From Cytophagaceae bacterium (GTDB taxonomy: Bacteria > Bacteroidota > Bacteroidia > Cytophagales > Spirosomataceae): a stretch of DNA of 19,792 nucleotides. Where the stretch lies: positions 1 through 19,792 of the forward strand of contig CANIYB010000005.1 of assembly GCA_947471105.1 (NCBI GenBank). The letters are read 5' to 3'. Position numbers and translations under genes: made by a program. The notes beneath the pieces are model-generated. The model saw only the letters and a list, made by a program, of their open reading frames with translations. It ran no database searches and was not told the origin of the DNA. Position 1 is the stretch's first letter, and every line of letters starts with the position of its first letter. Below are positions 6,417 to 14,023 of this stretch, one piece after another.

Positions 6417-7343
6417 ATGGAAGATTATAATAAGATTATTGAGTCCTTAGGAGTTAAATTTATCAAGGCTAGGAACATTAGAATATTACAACCTATCCGA
6501 ATAAAAAATTATTATGATGTTGAAAACTCGCTCTTGATATTGTACAAAGGCGAAGTTTCGTTTGGTGAGGAAGAAACTCAGGTAGAAGAGGGTGATATGC
6601 TTTTTATTCCAGGTGGCAAAATGGTCAGCGTTACTTATGGCAATGCAGAAAAACCTAAGGCGGTAAATAATGAGGAGTTCATGACACATCGTGAGCTTTA
6701 TTTCGACCAAAATAATGATTCAAGCGCTATCGGTAGACTTGAAAATTCATTTGGAATGGTTGCTTTTGAAGCGAAGGTTTTTGATTCCGTGAATTTCTTT
6801 ACATCTCTAGATATCCCTCCATTTTTAATTAAGAAAGACGAAAAGCTGGCTCAAACCATCAAAGAAATTCTCCTTGAGGATATGTCGGATGAAATTGGGA
6901 AAGGTCGGATTATCAAAATTAAAACAGAAGAAATTGTCATTGAAGTTATTCGCTATATCATTCAAAATAGATTGTTTGTTGAGCAACTAGCCACAAACAG
7001 CACCTATTTTAAAGACCCAAGGTTAATTGACATTTTTGCTTACATCAAGGATCATATCGGAGGAGATTTGTCAAACAAAGTATTAGCCAACGTGGCGAAC
7101 GTATCTGAAGATTATGTAGGTCAATATTTCAAAATGTTGACCGGAATTAATCCACAGGACTACATTGAATATCAAAGAATGGAAGCTGCCGTGGGACTTT
7201 TACGTACTACTAAAAAATCCATTCGTGCCATAGGTTCTGAAGTAGGGTATAAAGACACTGCTTATTTCTGTAGAAGATTTAAGATGATGTTTGGTATCCC
7301 TGCTGGTAAAATGAGACGCCGTGAATCATTGATGAATATTTAA
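6417..7343 (+). CDS. AraC-family transcriptional regulator
   Basis: This 308-residue DNA-binding regulator has a cupin-like N-terminal sensing domain (about 20-95), with the beta-strand run LLILYKGEVSFG, VEEGDMLFIPGG and VSVTY. A helical linker follows (about 130-195), then a C-terminal pair of helix-turn-helix motifs (about 200-302). The second HTH, IRAIGSEVGYKDTAYFCRRFKMMFG (about 269-293, quoted in its consensus parts: the xIGxEVGYxDxxYFxRxFKxxxG pattern), is a clear AraC signature. It is divergent from mreB across 322 nt, has its own promoter and ends at a strong terminator, so it is monocistronic. Ligand and targets cannot be deduced. Regulating mreB across the shared intergenic region is possible but unproven. 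Confidence 0.92.
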   Translation: MEDYNKIIESLGVKFIKARNIRILQPIRIKNYYDVENSLLILYKGEVSFGEEETQVEEGDMLFIPGGKMVSVTYGNAEKPKAVNNEEFMTHRELYFDQNNDSSAIGRLENSFGMVAFEAKVFDSVNFFTSLDIPPFLIKKDEKLAQTIKEILLEDMSDEIGKGRIIKIKTEEIVIEVIRYIIQNRLFVEQLATNSTYFKDPRLIDIFAYIKDHIGGDLSNKVLANVANVSEDYVGQYFKMLTGINPQDYIEYQRMEAAVGLLRTTKKSIRAIGSEVGYKDTAYFCRRFKMMFGIPAGKMRRRESLMNI

Positions 7344-7361
7344 ATTCAATCATATAAGCAT

Positions 7362-7391
7362 AAAAAAAGGCCTGAATTTCAGGCCTTTTTT
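7362..7391. terminator. Bidirectional intrinsic terminator
   Basis: GGCCTGA (7369-7375) pairs perfectly with TCAGGCC (7379-7385) around a 3-nt loop. The stem is flanked by seven A on the left (7362-7368) and six T on the right (7386-7391). This gives a U-tract on both strands, serving the AraC gene (stop 7343) and the convergent rluB-like gene (stop 7394). Confidence 0.9.
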
Positions 7392-7393
7392 GT

Positions 7394-9160
7394 TTATAAG
7401 AAGTACTTCAATTTAACGAGTTCTCTTTCCGTTAAATACCTCCAATGTCCTCTCGGCAAATCTTTTTTAGTCAAACCCGCAAAAGTTGTTCGGTCTAATT
7501 TAGTTACCTCATAACCTAAATGTTCAAATATTCTTCGCACAATTCGGTTTTTCCCTGAGTGAATTTTAACGCCTATGACATAGCCATCCGGAGTAACTTT
7601 AGCTAAATCATCCACTTTGATTTCTCCATCTTCTAAAGTTAATCCCGCTTTGATTTTTTCGAAATCATCATCGGTCAATGGCTTGTCTAATTCTGCTTGG
7701 TAAATTTTTTCGATCTCATGCGACGGGTGAGTCAATCGGTCAGCTAATTCGCCATCATTTGACAATAAGATTAAACCCGTCGTGTTTCGGTCTAATCTGC
7801 CTACTGGATAAATACGCGCATCGCCCGCATTTTTCACTAATTCCATCACCGTTTTGCGATCATTTGGATCTTCAGTGGTGGTCAAAAAGTCTTTGGGCTT
7901 ATTCAATAACACATAAACTGGCTTTTCGCGATTCAATTTGCGATTGCCATATTTGACAATATCCGTGGGAGCTACTTGATAGCCCATCTCTGTGATCACT
8001 TTGTTATTCACTTTAATTTCACCCGCCTCGATCAATTTATCGGCATCACGACGAGAACAAATTCCCGCATTCGCGATATATCTATTTAAGCGAACCATAT
8101 CGCTTTTACTTTCAGCCTCTCTAATTTTCCTTTGAATTTTAGCAGGTGCCTTTTCTTTAAAACGATCTAATTTATATTGTGGCGTATGCGCTGGACTCTC
8201 CTCGTACCTATTTCTGCTCTTAAAAGTATCTCTCTTTGAAAACTTGCTCGTAGGTGCTTCTCGAAAATCCTTGGATGAATCATCCGATTTTTCTCTGTCA
8301 AATACTCTTTTTGGACGCTCAGTCTCGGAACCATCCGTTTGAAATGGTTTACGCTCACGGTCTTCTGAAAATTCTCTTTTAGGACCATCAAACTCTCTGC
8401 TTGGTCGGCTTTCTGAATTTAATTCGCCTCCTTGAAAAGTTCTGTTAGGTCGATCCCCCGCATAGGGCTTACGCTCTGGATTAAAGGGCTTGCGCTCACG
8501 GTTTCCTGAAAATTCTCTTTTGGGTCCGTCAAATTCCCGACGTGGGCGGCTTTCTGAATTTGAATCGCCTCCCTGATAAGGTCTTGACTCTCTATTTCTT
8601 TCTCCAGAATTTGGTGTTCTGTCTGAGGAGTATGGTTTATTATAAGGCTTGCGCTCACGGTCTCCTGAAAACTCTCTTTTGGGTCCGTCAAATTCCCGGC
8701 GTGGGCGACTTTCTGAATTTGAATCTCCTCCTTGATAAGGTCTATTAGGTCGATCCCCAGCATATGGTTTGCGCTCCGTGTTATATGGCTTTCGCTCGCG
8801 GTCGCCTGAAAATTCTCTTTTGGGACCATCAAATTCCCTACGCGGTCGGCTTTCTGAATTTGAATCTCCTCCTTGATATGGTCTGCTTGGTCGATCCCCA
8901 GCATATGGTTTACGTTCCGGATTATATGGCTTGCGCTCACGGTCTCCTGAAAATTCTCTTTTTGGCCCGTCAAAAGCTCTAGGCTCTGATGAACGAAATT
9001 CAGACCTTCCACCCCGATCGCTCGTTGGCTTAATCCCAGTACTCCGATCTGTAAAATTTTTGGTTGGTTTTCTTGCTGATGAGCCTCCGCTACTTGGACC
9101 TGAAAACTTGCGTGTGGATTCTGAACGACGAATGTCATCCTTTTCGATTCTTTTTCTCAT
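7394..9160 (-). CDS. rluB: RluB/RsuA-family rRNA pseudouridine synthase with repeat-rich disordered N-terminal extension
   Basis: The C-terminal part (about 355-588) is a complete RluB/RsuA-type enzyme that isomerises a uridine in rRNA, probably 23S. It has an S4 RNA-binding domain (about 356-400, VRLNRYIANAGICSRRDAD), the catalytic motif VGRLDRNTTGLILLSNDG (453-470) with Asp457, and the closing motifs KIHSGKNRIVRRIFEHLGY (about 532-550) and KLDRTTFAGL (about 554-563). The first 350 residues are low-complexity, rich in Arg, Gly, Ser, Pro and Glu, and include five tandem repeats (61-275). Usual family members have about 240-300 residues, so this extension more than doubles the length. ATG 9160 gives the full form. 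An internal ATG at 8098 (Met355) would yield a bare 234-residue enzyme. The extension may bind RNA or form condensates (inference). Exact target specificity within the family is uncertain. Confidence 0.92.
   Translation of the reverse strand: MRKRIEKDDIRRSESTRKFSGPSSGGSSARKPTKNFTDRSTGIKPTSDRGGRSEFRSSEPRAFDGPKREFSGDRERKPYNPERKPYAGDRPSRPYQGGDSNSESRPRREFDGPKREFSGDRERKPYNTERKPYAGDRPNRPYQGGDSNSESRPRREFDGPKREFSGDRERKPYNKPYSSDRTPNSGERNRESRPYQGGDSNSESRPRREFDGPKREFSGNRERKPFNPERKPYAGDRPNRTFQGGELNSESRPSREFDGPKREFSEDRERKPFQTDGSETERPKRVFDREKSDDSSKDFREAPTSKFSKRDTFKSRNRYEESPAHTPQYKLDRFKEKAPAKIQRKIREAESKSDMVRLNRYIANAGICSRRDADKLIEAGEIKVNNKVITEMGYQVAPTDIVKYGNRKLNREKPVYVLLNKPKDFLTTTEDPNDRKTVMELVKNAGDARIYPVGRLDRNTTGLILLSNDGELADRLTHPSHEIEKIYQAELDKPLTDDDFEKIKAGLTLEDGEIKVDDLAKVTPDGYVIGVKIHSGKNRIVRRIFEHLGYEVTKLDRTTFAGLTKKDLPRGHWRYLTERELVKLKYFL
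8336..8980 (-). repeat. In-frame tandem repeats (141-bp unit) in the rluB extension
   Basis: Four full units and one partial unit start at residues 61, 108, 155, 208 and 255. The unit is 47 codons and runs from REFDGPKREFSGDRERKPYN through ERKPYAGDRP to YQGGDSNSESRPR. Unit 3 is 53 codons long because its middle is replaced by KPYSSDRTPNSGERNRES. Unit 5 decays after about 21 codons. The units are also very similar at DNA level, suggesting recent unequal recombination or slippage. All lengths are multiples of 3, so the frame is kept. Confidence 0.93.
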
Positions 9161-9188
9161 AAAATGTGCAACATCACTGCTGGATTGT

Positions 9189-9207
9189 ATAAGGCGTTGA
9201 GCCTTAT
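9189..9207 (-). promoter_or_regulatory. Leader hairpin upstream of rluB
   Basis: ATAAGGC (9189-9195) and GCCTTAT (9201-9207) form a perfect 7-bp stem with a 5-nt loop. It lies just inside the transcript predicted from the -7 element at 9225-9232 and about 29 nt before the rluB start. There is no U-run after it, so it is not a terminator. Possible roles are mRNA stability or feedback on translation (inference). Confidence 0.35.
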
Positions 9208-9224
9208 TATTTTCTAAATTTCTG

Positions 9225-9232
9225 CAAAGTTA
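9225..9232 (-). promoter_or_regulatory. Candidate -7 element for rluB
   Basis: The minus strand reads TAACTTTG, a full TAnnTTTG match, predicting a start near 9219 and a leader of about 58 nt. No clear -33 TTG is found at the usual spacing. Confidence 0.4.
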
Positions 9233-9257
9233 CATGAAATTAATGAGCATAGCTTAT

Positions 9258-9265
9258 TACATTTG
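9258..9265 (+). promoter_or_regulatory. Candidate -7 element for the PorE-like/pyrC unit
   Basis: TACATTTG fully matches TAnnTTTG. Transcription would start near 9272, about 33 nt before ATG 9305 but only about 12 nt before ATG 9284, which favours the later start. No good -33 box is visible. Confidence 0.4.
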
Positions 9266-9304
9266 AAAGTTCTTTTAAAATAGATGGTATTTTACAATCC
9301 GCAT

Positions 9305-11293
9305 ATGTTCAAAAAATATTCGATTTTGTTCTTATTGGGCATTTTTTTCACTTCATGCCACACGGATAAATTAAGCAATAAAAAAGCGTTAAAGCACTTT
9401 GATAAAGGCGAATATGAATTGACCATTAAGGAATTACTCCCCTTGGCTCAAAAAGGCTTCCAATTGGATCAAACCAATTACCTATTAGGAGAATCTTATC
9501 GACTATCCAATCGGATCACACAATCTTTACCCTATTACCAACAAGCACAGGCCAAAGGCTATGTAGACAAAATGCTTCCCTATTACATGGCCATTTCCGC
9601 TAAATCCATAGGTAATTATGAATTAACAAAAAGCTATCTAAACGAATTTGTCAAGTCAAAACCAAGCCGATTATATCAAATTAAGTCGGAAATTGAATTA
9701 GAAAACTTAGGTCAAATCCCGGATCTATTAAAAAAACAAAGCCCAGTAACATTACAAGCGCTCACAGGAAATACCTCTAAAACAGAATTTGACGCCAAAA
9801 AAATAGGGGACGAATTGATTTTCACTAGTTCCTCTAAACCTGAAATTTACAAAAACAATGGTCTGCCTTTTTTAGGAATTGTTAAAGCCCCTTTAAAAAA
9901 TCCTGGTGAAATTGGGAATCAATCCATATTTAGTTCGGTCCTTTTTAAAGAAAATGCGAACGATGGAACTCCCGCATTTACCAAGGACGGAACTACCGTC
10001 GTTTTTGCCAGAGGAAATACGGGGAAAAGCAAAGACCCTTCCCCAGATGTGGACTTATACATTTCCAAAAAGACGGCTAACACTTGGTCCGAACCTGAGC
10101 GACTTAGCATTTCAGATTCGCTAGCCTGGGATGGAAGTCCCTGTTTTTCTGCAGATGAGAGAACCTTATATTTTAGCTCTAATCGTAGAGGAGGAAAGGG
10201 GGGCGTTGATTTATACCGAGTGCCTATTGACAACTCTGGCCGGTTTGGCCGACCGATCAACTTAGGTTCCACGATTAACACTCCCGGTGATGAATTATTT
10301 CCTTATGTGAGTGCCAACGGGAAATTATATTTCTCCTCAGATGGACATCCGAGCATTGGAGGTTTGGATTTATTTGTGGCTAGTCGAAACGAGACTGAAA
10401 TTGTTGTGGAACATTTAGGCGTACCCATTAATTCCATCGGCGACGACTTTGCCATATCGTTTTCGGATTCTACCCAAGGCTATATTAGTTCAAATAGGCC
10501 TGGTGGCAAAGGCGATGATGATATTTATTTTTTCAAATCCACTGGCTCTGAAGATCGCTGGTGGACGACTGCACCGCCACCCGTCATTGATACATTAAAC
10601 AAGAAAATAGTCAATTATTTTGTTCAAGTTAAGGTCGTAGACCCATCTGGAAATCCGATTGACTCCGTTAAAATTAATGTTCGCAAAAATGGCCAAACCT
10701 TATCCAATGAAAAAACCAATAAAAAGGGATTCATTGAATTGATCGATTTGGCTGAAAACGACGAGCTTGTCTTTAAGTGTGACAAAGAGGACTTTATTAC
10801 CGTTCGATCCAGCTTCTCGATGGAAGGCAAAACCATCCCCGAGTCTTTATTGAAAAAAGAAATGACGGATACGACATTCCAAGTAACTATCACGATGGAC
10901 CGACCAGAGATCGGAAAAGAAATTTCAAAATTGTATGAAATCAATTCCATTTACTACGATTTGGACAAAGCAGATATCCGCCCAGATGCCGCAGAAGAGC
11001 TAGATAAGATTGTCCAATTCTTATCTGATAATACGCAAATGAATTTGGAGCTTGGCGCCCATACGGATGCCAGGGCAAGTACCGGGTATAACTTGAAATT
11101 ATCGCAAAGAAGAGCTGAATCAGCGGTCAACTATATTATCCGTAGGGGAATTACCAAGGATCGAATAAAACCCAAAGGGTATGGTGAAAGCCAATTGATC
11201 AATGAATGTTCAGATGGAGTAGAATGTCCAGAAGAAATGCATCAACAAAATAGACGGACAGAATTTAAAATTATCAAAATTAGCACGGAATAA
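9305..11293 (+). CDS. PorE-like outer-membrane lipoprotein: TPR, PD40 propeller, CRD, OmpA domain
   Basis: This 662-residue lipoprotein has the same domain order as PorE, a T9SS-associated peptidoglycan-binding protein. A lipoprotein signal, MFKKYSILFLLGIFFTSC, has its lipidated Cys at 18. TPR-like helices span about 26-115. A PD40/WD40-like propeller spans about 160-410, with repeated FSxDxxxLYFSSNRxGGKGG-type blades (for example at 281-300 and 331-346). A carboxypeptidase-regulatory-like fold spans about 436-530, and an OmpA_C peptidoglycan-binding domain about 545-660, with AHTDARAS (585-592) and LSQRRAE (599-605). I chose ATG 9305 over ATG 9284 because it puts the signal peptide at the N-terminus and fits the promoter. 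pyrC follows after 1 nt. It probably ties the outer membrane to the wall. Assignment to T9SS rather than to another OmpA lipoprotein paralogue is likely but unproven. Confidence 0.85.
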   Translation: MFKKYSILFLLGIFFTSCHTDKLSNKKALKHFDKGEYELTIKELLPLAQKGFQLDQTNYLLGESYRLSNRITQSLPYYQQAQAKGYVDKMLPYYMAISAKSIGNYELTKSYLNEFVKSKPSRLYQIKSEIELENLGQIPDLLKKQSPVTLQALTGNTSKTEFDAKKIGDELIFTSSSKPEIYKNNGLPFLGIVKAPLKNPGEIGNQSIFSSVLFKENANDGTPAFTKDGTTVVFARGNTGKSKDPSPDVDLYISKKTANTWSEPERLSISDSLAWDGSPCFSADERTLYFSSNRRGGKGGVDLYRVPIDNSGRFGRPINLGSTINTPGDELFPYVSANGKLYFSSDGHPSIGGLDLFVASRNETEIVVEHLGVPINSIGDDFAISFSDSTQGYISSNRPGGKGDDDIYFFKSTGSEDRWWTTAPPPVIDTLNKKIVNYFVQVKVVDPSGNPIDSVKINVRKNGQTLSNEKTNKKGFIELIDLAENDELVFKCDKEDFITVRSSFSMEGKTIPESLLKKEMTDTTFQVTITMDRPEIGKEISKLYEINSIYYDLDKADIRPDAAEELDKIVQFLSDNTQMNLELGAHTDARASTGYNLKLSQRRAESAVNYIIRRGITKDRIKPKGYGESQLINECSDGVECPEEMHQQNRRTEFKIIKISTE

Positions 11294-11294
11294 A

Positions 11295-12638
11295 ATGGCT
11301 AGCTACGTATTAAAGGGGGCACAAATTGTCAATGAAGGTAAAATCATTCAAGGAGACATTCGTATCAAAAATGGCCGAATAGATAAAATTGCTTCGTCCA
11401 TTTCCGCCAATGCCGAGGACCAAGTAGTAGACCTGACTGGAAAACATATATTTCCAGGGATGATCGATGACCAAGTGCATTTTAGGGAGCCTGGATTAAC
11501 GCATAAAGCAAGAATTGCTTCGGAAGCGCGCGCTGCGGTAGCCGGAGGAGTAACCAGCTTCATGGAAATGCCCAATACTGTTCCCAATGCGCTTAATCAA
11601 ACTTTATTAGCCGATAAATACGACATAGGGCAGGCGAGTTCTTTGGCCAATTATTCCTTTTTTATGGGGGCATCCAATGATAATTTGGAGGAAGTCCTTA
11701 AAACATCCAAAAGAGATGTTTGCGGCCTTAAAATATTCATGGGTTCAAGTACCGGAAATATGTTGGTCGATAATGTCCAAACCCTCGAAAAGCTTTTTTC
11801 CAGGAGTGAGATGCTCATCGCAACCCATTGTGAAGATGAGGCAACCGTTCGCGCACGTTTAGCTTTGTTTAAAGAAAAATATCCAACAGATGACGCTCCA
11901 GCCTATTTACATCCGCTTATAAGGAATGAAGAAGCTTGTTATTTGTCTTCCTCGATGGCGATCGACTTAGCCAAAAAATCCAACACGCGCTTACACATTT
12001 TACATATTAGCACGGAAGAAGAACTAGCTTTATTTGACCATACCAAACCCGTTAAAGATAAAAGAATCACGGCTGAGGTTTGCGTACACCATCTTTGGTT
12101 TGATGCTTCTGATTATGAAACAAAGGGCAATTTAATTAAGTGCAATCCGGCGATTAAAGATGCCCGACACAAAAATGCTTTGCGAAAAGCATTGAATACG
12201 GGTGAGTTAGATATCATTGCCACGGATCATGCACCACATACGTGGGAAGAAAAACAGCAAGGGTATTGGTCTGCCCCTTCGGGTTTACCATTAGTCCAAC
12301 ATCCCCTTTTGATCCTTTTCGAATTAGCCCAAGAAGGGGTTTTGACCTTAGAAAAGATCGCTGAAAAAACAGCTCATGCAGTCGCGGACTGCTTTCAAAT
12401 AGAGGAAAGAGGGTATATCAGGGAAGGTTATTGGGCTGACTTGGCGATTGTCGATTTGCAAAAACCGACCCTAGTCGAGAAATCTAACTTGCATTTTCAA
12501 TGCGGATGGTCTCCTTTAGAAGGCAAAACATTTTCGGCAAGCATCGATTCCACATTCGTGTCAGGACACTTAGCCTATTCCAATGGAAATTTTGATATGA
12601 GTCAATTAGGGAAGAGACTTCTTTTTAACCGCGATTAA
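11295..12638 (+). CDS. pyrC: Dihydroorotase
   Basis: This enzyme cyclises carbamoyl-aspartate to dihydroorotate, the third step of de novo pyrimidine synthesis, in the cytoplasm. The 447-residue amidohydrolase has the metal/substrate motif DDQVHFREPG (58-67), where Gln60 replaces the first His of the usual HxH. Other motifs are MEMPNTVPNA (about 90-99), GLKIFMGSSTG (144-154) with Lys146 in the place of the carboxylated lysine, HCEDE (178-182), HILHIST (234-240) and IIATDHAPH (307-315) with the catalytic Asp311. The DDQ variant is, to my knowledge, common in Bacteroidota dihydroorotases, so loss of function is not implied. The gene starts 1 nt after the lipoprotein gene, and its stop interlocks with that of the convergent barrel gene. 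An allantoinase-like hydrolase is a less likely alternative. Confidence 0.93.
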   Translation: MASYVLKGAQIVNEGKIIQGDIRIKNGRIDKIASSISANAEDQVVDLTGKHIFPGMIDDQVHFREPGLTHKARIASEARAAVAGGVTSFMEMPNTVPNALNQTLLADKYDIGQASSLANYSFFMGASNDNLEEVLKTSKRDVCGLKIFMGSSTGNMLVDNVQTLEKLFSRSEMLIATHCEDEATVRARLALFKEKYPTDDAPAYLHPLIRNEEACYLSSSMAIDLAKKSNTRLHILHISTEEELALFDHTKPVKDKRITAEVCVHHLWFDASDYETKGNLIKCNPAIKDARHKNALRKALNTGELDIIATDHAPHTWEEKQQGYWSAPSGLPLVQHPLLILFELAQEGVLTLEKIAEKTAHAVADCFQIEERGYIREGYWADLAIVDLQKPTLVEKSNLHFQCGWSPLEGKTFSASIDSTFVSGHLAYSNGNFDMSQLGKRLLFNRD

Positions 12639-13312
12639 AGTACGTCATCAAAAAAGACTCTTAAATAAAACCCTAAAGATTGGTTGTATAAGGATCCGCC
12701 GCCAGAAGCGATATTAATGATACCTGTTTGATAGGTTACCCCCAAAGAAACAAAGTTTTGAGAAACAATTCCAAGGCCTACTTTGAAACCCATGTCAACC
12801 CTTCTCAAATCGCGAGAAAAACTTTCACCAGAGGTTGTAGTTGTCACGAATGTAGTGGGCTTTAATGGATTAGGACCTCTGTTAATGTACGTTGAATTAT
12901 CCCATAATCCCACACCAAAATAAGGGCCTGCCCAAACGGTTAGGCCTCCGCCATATTCAGATAAACTTCCTAGTTTAATCTCCAAATTGGGACTAAAGTC
13001 TAAATAATTTAAGGAAATTGTACGGTCGACATAAGCCGAATCAGAGTAATTTGTTTTGGCATGATACCCTCTTTGAGATAAAGAAAGCTGAGGACTAAAG
13101 CTAGCCCGAGCCGTTATTGGATATTGCAAGCCTATGCCTAATTCAACGGCTGGTTTAAAAAAATAAGATTCTCCCGAAGTACCGTCCCCACTAAATCGAA
13201 CTGACTTAGCCTCCAAATGAAAAATCTTTTTTGGTTTATATTTTTGCCCCAAAACACACATGGGAACCAATAAAATAAATAAGAAAATTGACTTGAAATA
13301 CGAAGACATCAT
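12635..13312 (-). CDS. Outer-membrane beta-barrel protein (OMP_b-brl_2-like)
   Basis: This 225-residue secreted protein has a signal peptide (KSIFLFILLVPMCVLGQ, cleavage near residue 23). Amphipathic beta strands then alternate with turns, typical of eight-to-ten-stranded porin-family barrels: AVELGIGLQYPI, ASFSPQLSLSQRGYHA, LNYLDFSPNLEIKLG, LTVWAGPYFGVGLW, VDMGFKVGLGI, VSLGVTYQTGIINI and the C-terminal strand QSLGFYLRVFF. The aromatic residues ending that last strand fit a BAM targeting signal. The start is ATG 13312 or the adjacent ATG 13309. The specific role is unknown. PorT of the T9SS belongs to the same broad superfamily, but I see nothing that singles this out as PorT. It is convergent with pyrC. 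Confidence 0.8.
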   Translation of the reverse strand: MMSSYFKSIFLFILLVPMCVLGQKYKPKKIFHLEAKSVRFSGDGTSGESYFFKPAVELGIGLQYPITARASFSPQLSLSQRGYHAKTNYSDSAYVDRTISLNYLDFSPNLEIKLGSLSEYGGGLTVWAGPYFGVGLWDNSTYINRGPNPLKPTTFVTTTTSGESFSRDLRRVDMGFKVGLGIVSQNFVSLGVTYQTGIINIASGGGSLYNQSLGFYLRVFFDDVL

Positions 13313-13392
13313 CAGGTTATTGCGAAATATTCCTCAATTTTAACCCATATTTATGTAAACACCAACAAAAGTTTATTAATTGGCTCGAATTT

Positions 13393-14001
13393 ATGAAGAA
13401 AACTAATGGGACTTTACTCCCCTATTTTTCGCTTTCAGGGATAGAAGCAGGTTTAGATGAGGCAGGAAGAGGCTGTTTAGCTGGCCCAGTGGTAGCCAGC
13501 GCAGTAATTTTGCCCAAAGACTTTACACATGCTGCCCTAACCGATTCGAAACAATTAACATCTAAGCAGAGAACAAATTTAATTGACATCGTGAAACATT
13601 ATGCCATTGAATATGCGATTGCGGAAGTAGACCATGAAACGATTGATCAAATTAATATTTATAAAGCCAGCGTGTTGGCGATGCATAAGTCGGTGGACCA
13701 ATTAAAAACCAGACCCGATCATTTATTGGTCGATGGAAATCGATTTATTAACTACCCTCTAATTTCACATACGTGCATCGTGAAAGGTGATTCGAAATAT
13801 TTTTCGATCGCGGCCGCCTCCATTTTAGCTAAAACCTATCGGGATGAATGGATGAAAAATGCAGCTGAAAAATACCCAGGATATGGCTGGGAGAGAAATG
13901 CTGGCTATCCAACGCTAGAACATAGAAAAGCTGTGTTAAATTTAGGGCCAACAGACATCCACCGAAAAACCTTTCGTGTAGAATTAAAAGAAAAATGCTA
14001 A
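13393..14001 (+). CDS. rnhB: Ribonuclease HII
   Basis: RNase HII cuts RNA in RNA-DNA hybrids, in particular 5' of single ribonucleotides embedded in DNA. The 202-residue protein has the signature GLDEAGRGCLAGPV (20-33) supplying Asp22 and Glu23, LLVDGN (111-116) with Asp114, and KGDSKYFSIAAASILAKT (131-148) with Asp133, so the complete D-E-D-D active site is present. The N-terminal extension before the core is short, as usual. It is divergent from the barrel gene across 80 nt, in which I found no good -7 match. The secreted protease gene follows after 22 nt and may be co-transcribed with it. Confidence 0.96.
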   Translation: MKKTNGTLLPYFSLSGIEAGLDEAGRGCLAGPVVASAVILPKDFTHAALTDSKQLTSKQRTNLIDIVKHYAIEYAIAEVDHETIDQINIYKASVLAMHKSVDQLKTRPDHLLVDGNRFINYPLISHTCIVKGDSKYFSIAAASILAKTYRDEWMKNAAEKYPGYGWERNAGYPTLEHRKAVLNLGPTDIHRKTFRVELKEKC

Positions 14002-14023
14002 ATTTATTTTTTTAAAACCTACC

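Noticed and set aside
8336..8980. CRISPR-like array
   Set aside because: Units are 141-159 bp, code in frame and have no short constant repeat with variable spacers.
8419..9138. A 239-codon open frame on the minus strand, offset from rluB
   Set aside because: It is an alternative frame kept open because the repeat unit is a multiple of three. Its product is repetitive without domain motifs, while the rluB frame leads into a clear enzyme.
8542..9200. Several plus-strand open frames opposite the rluB repeats
   Set aside because: They are antisense shadows of the repeats, with no recognisable domains or starts.
9284..9304. Earlier ATG (9284) as the start of the PorE-like lipoprotein
   Set aside because: It would put seven extra residues before the lipoprotein signal peptide and leave only a very short leader after the -7 element.
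9919..10950. Antisense open frames within the lipoprotein gene (for example 9919-10281 and 10624-10950 minus)
   Set aside because: No motifs or signals, and they lie opposite well-defined PD40 and CRD coding sequence.
12635..13312. Calling the beta-barrel gene porT
   Set aside because: Only generic barrel features are visible; nothing distinguishes PorT from many porin-family relatives.
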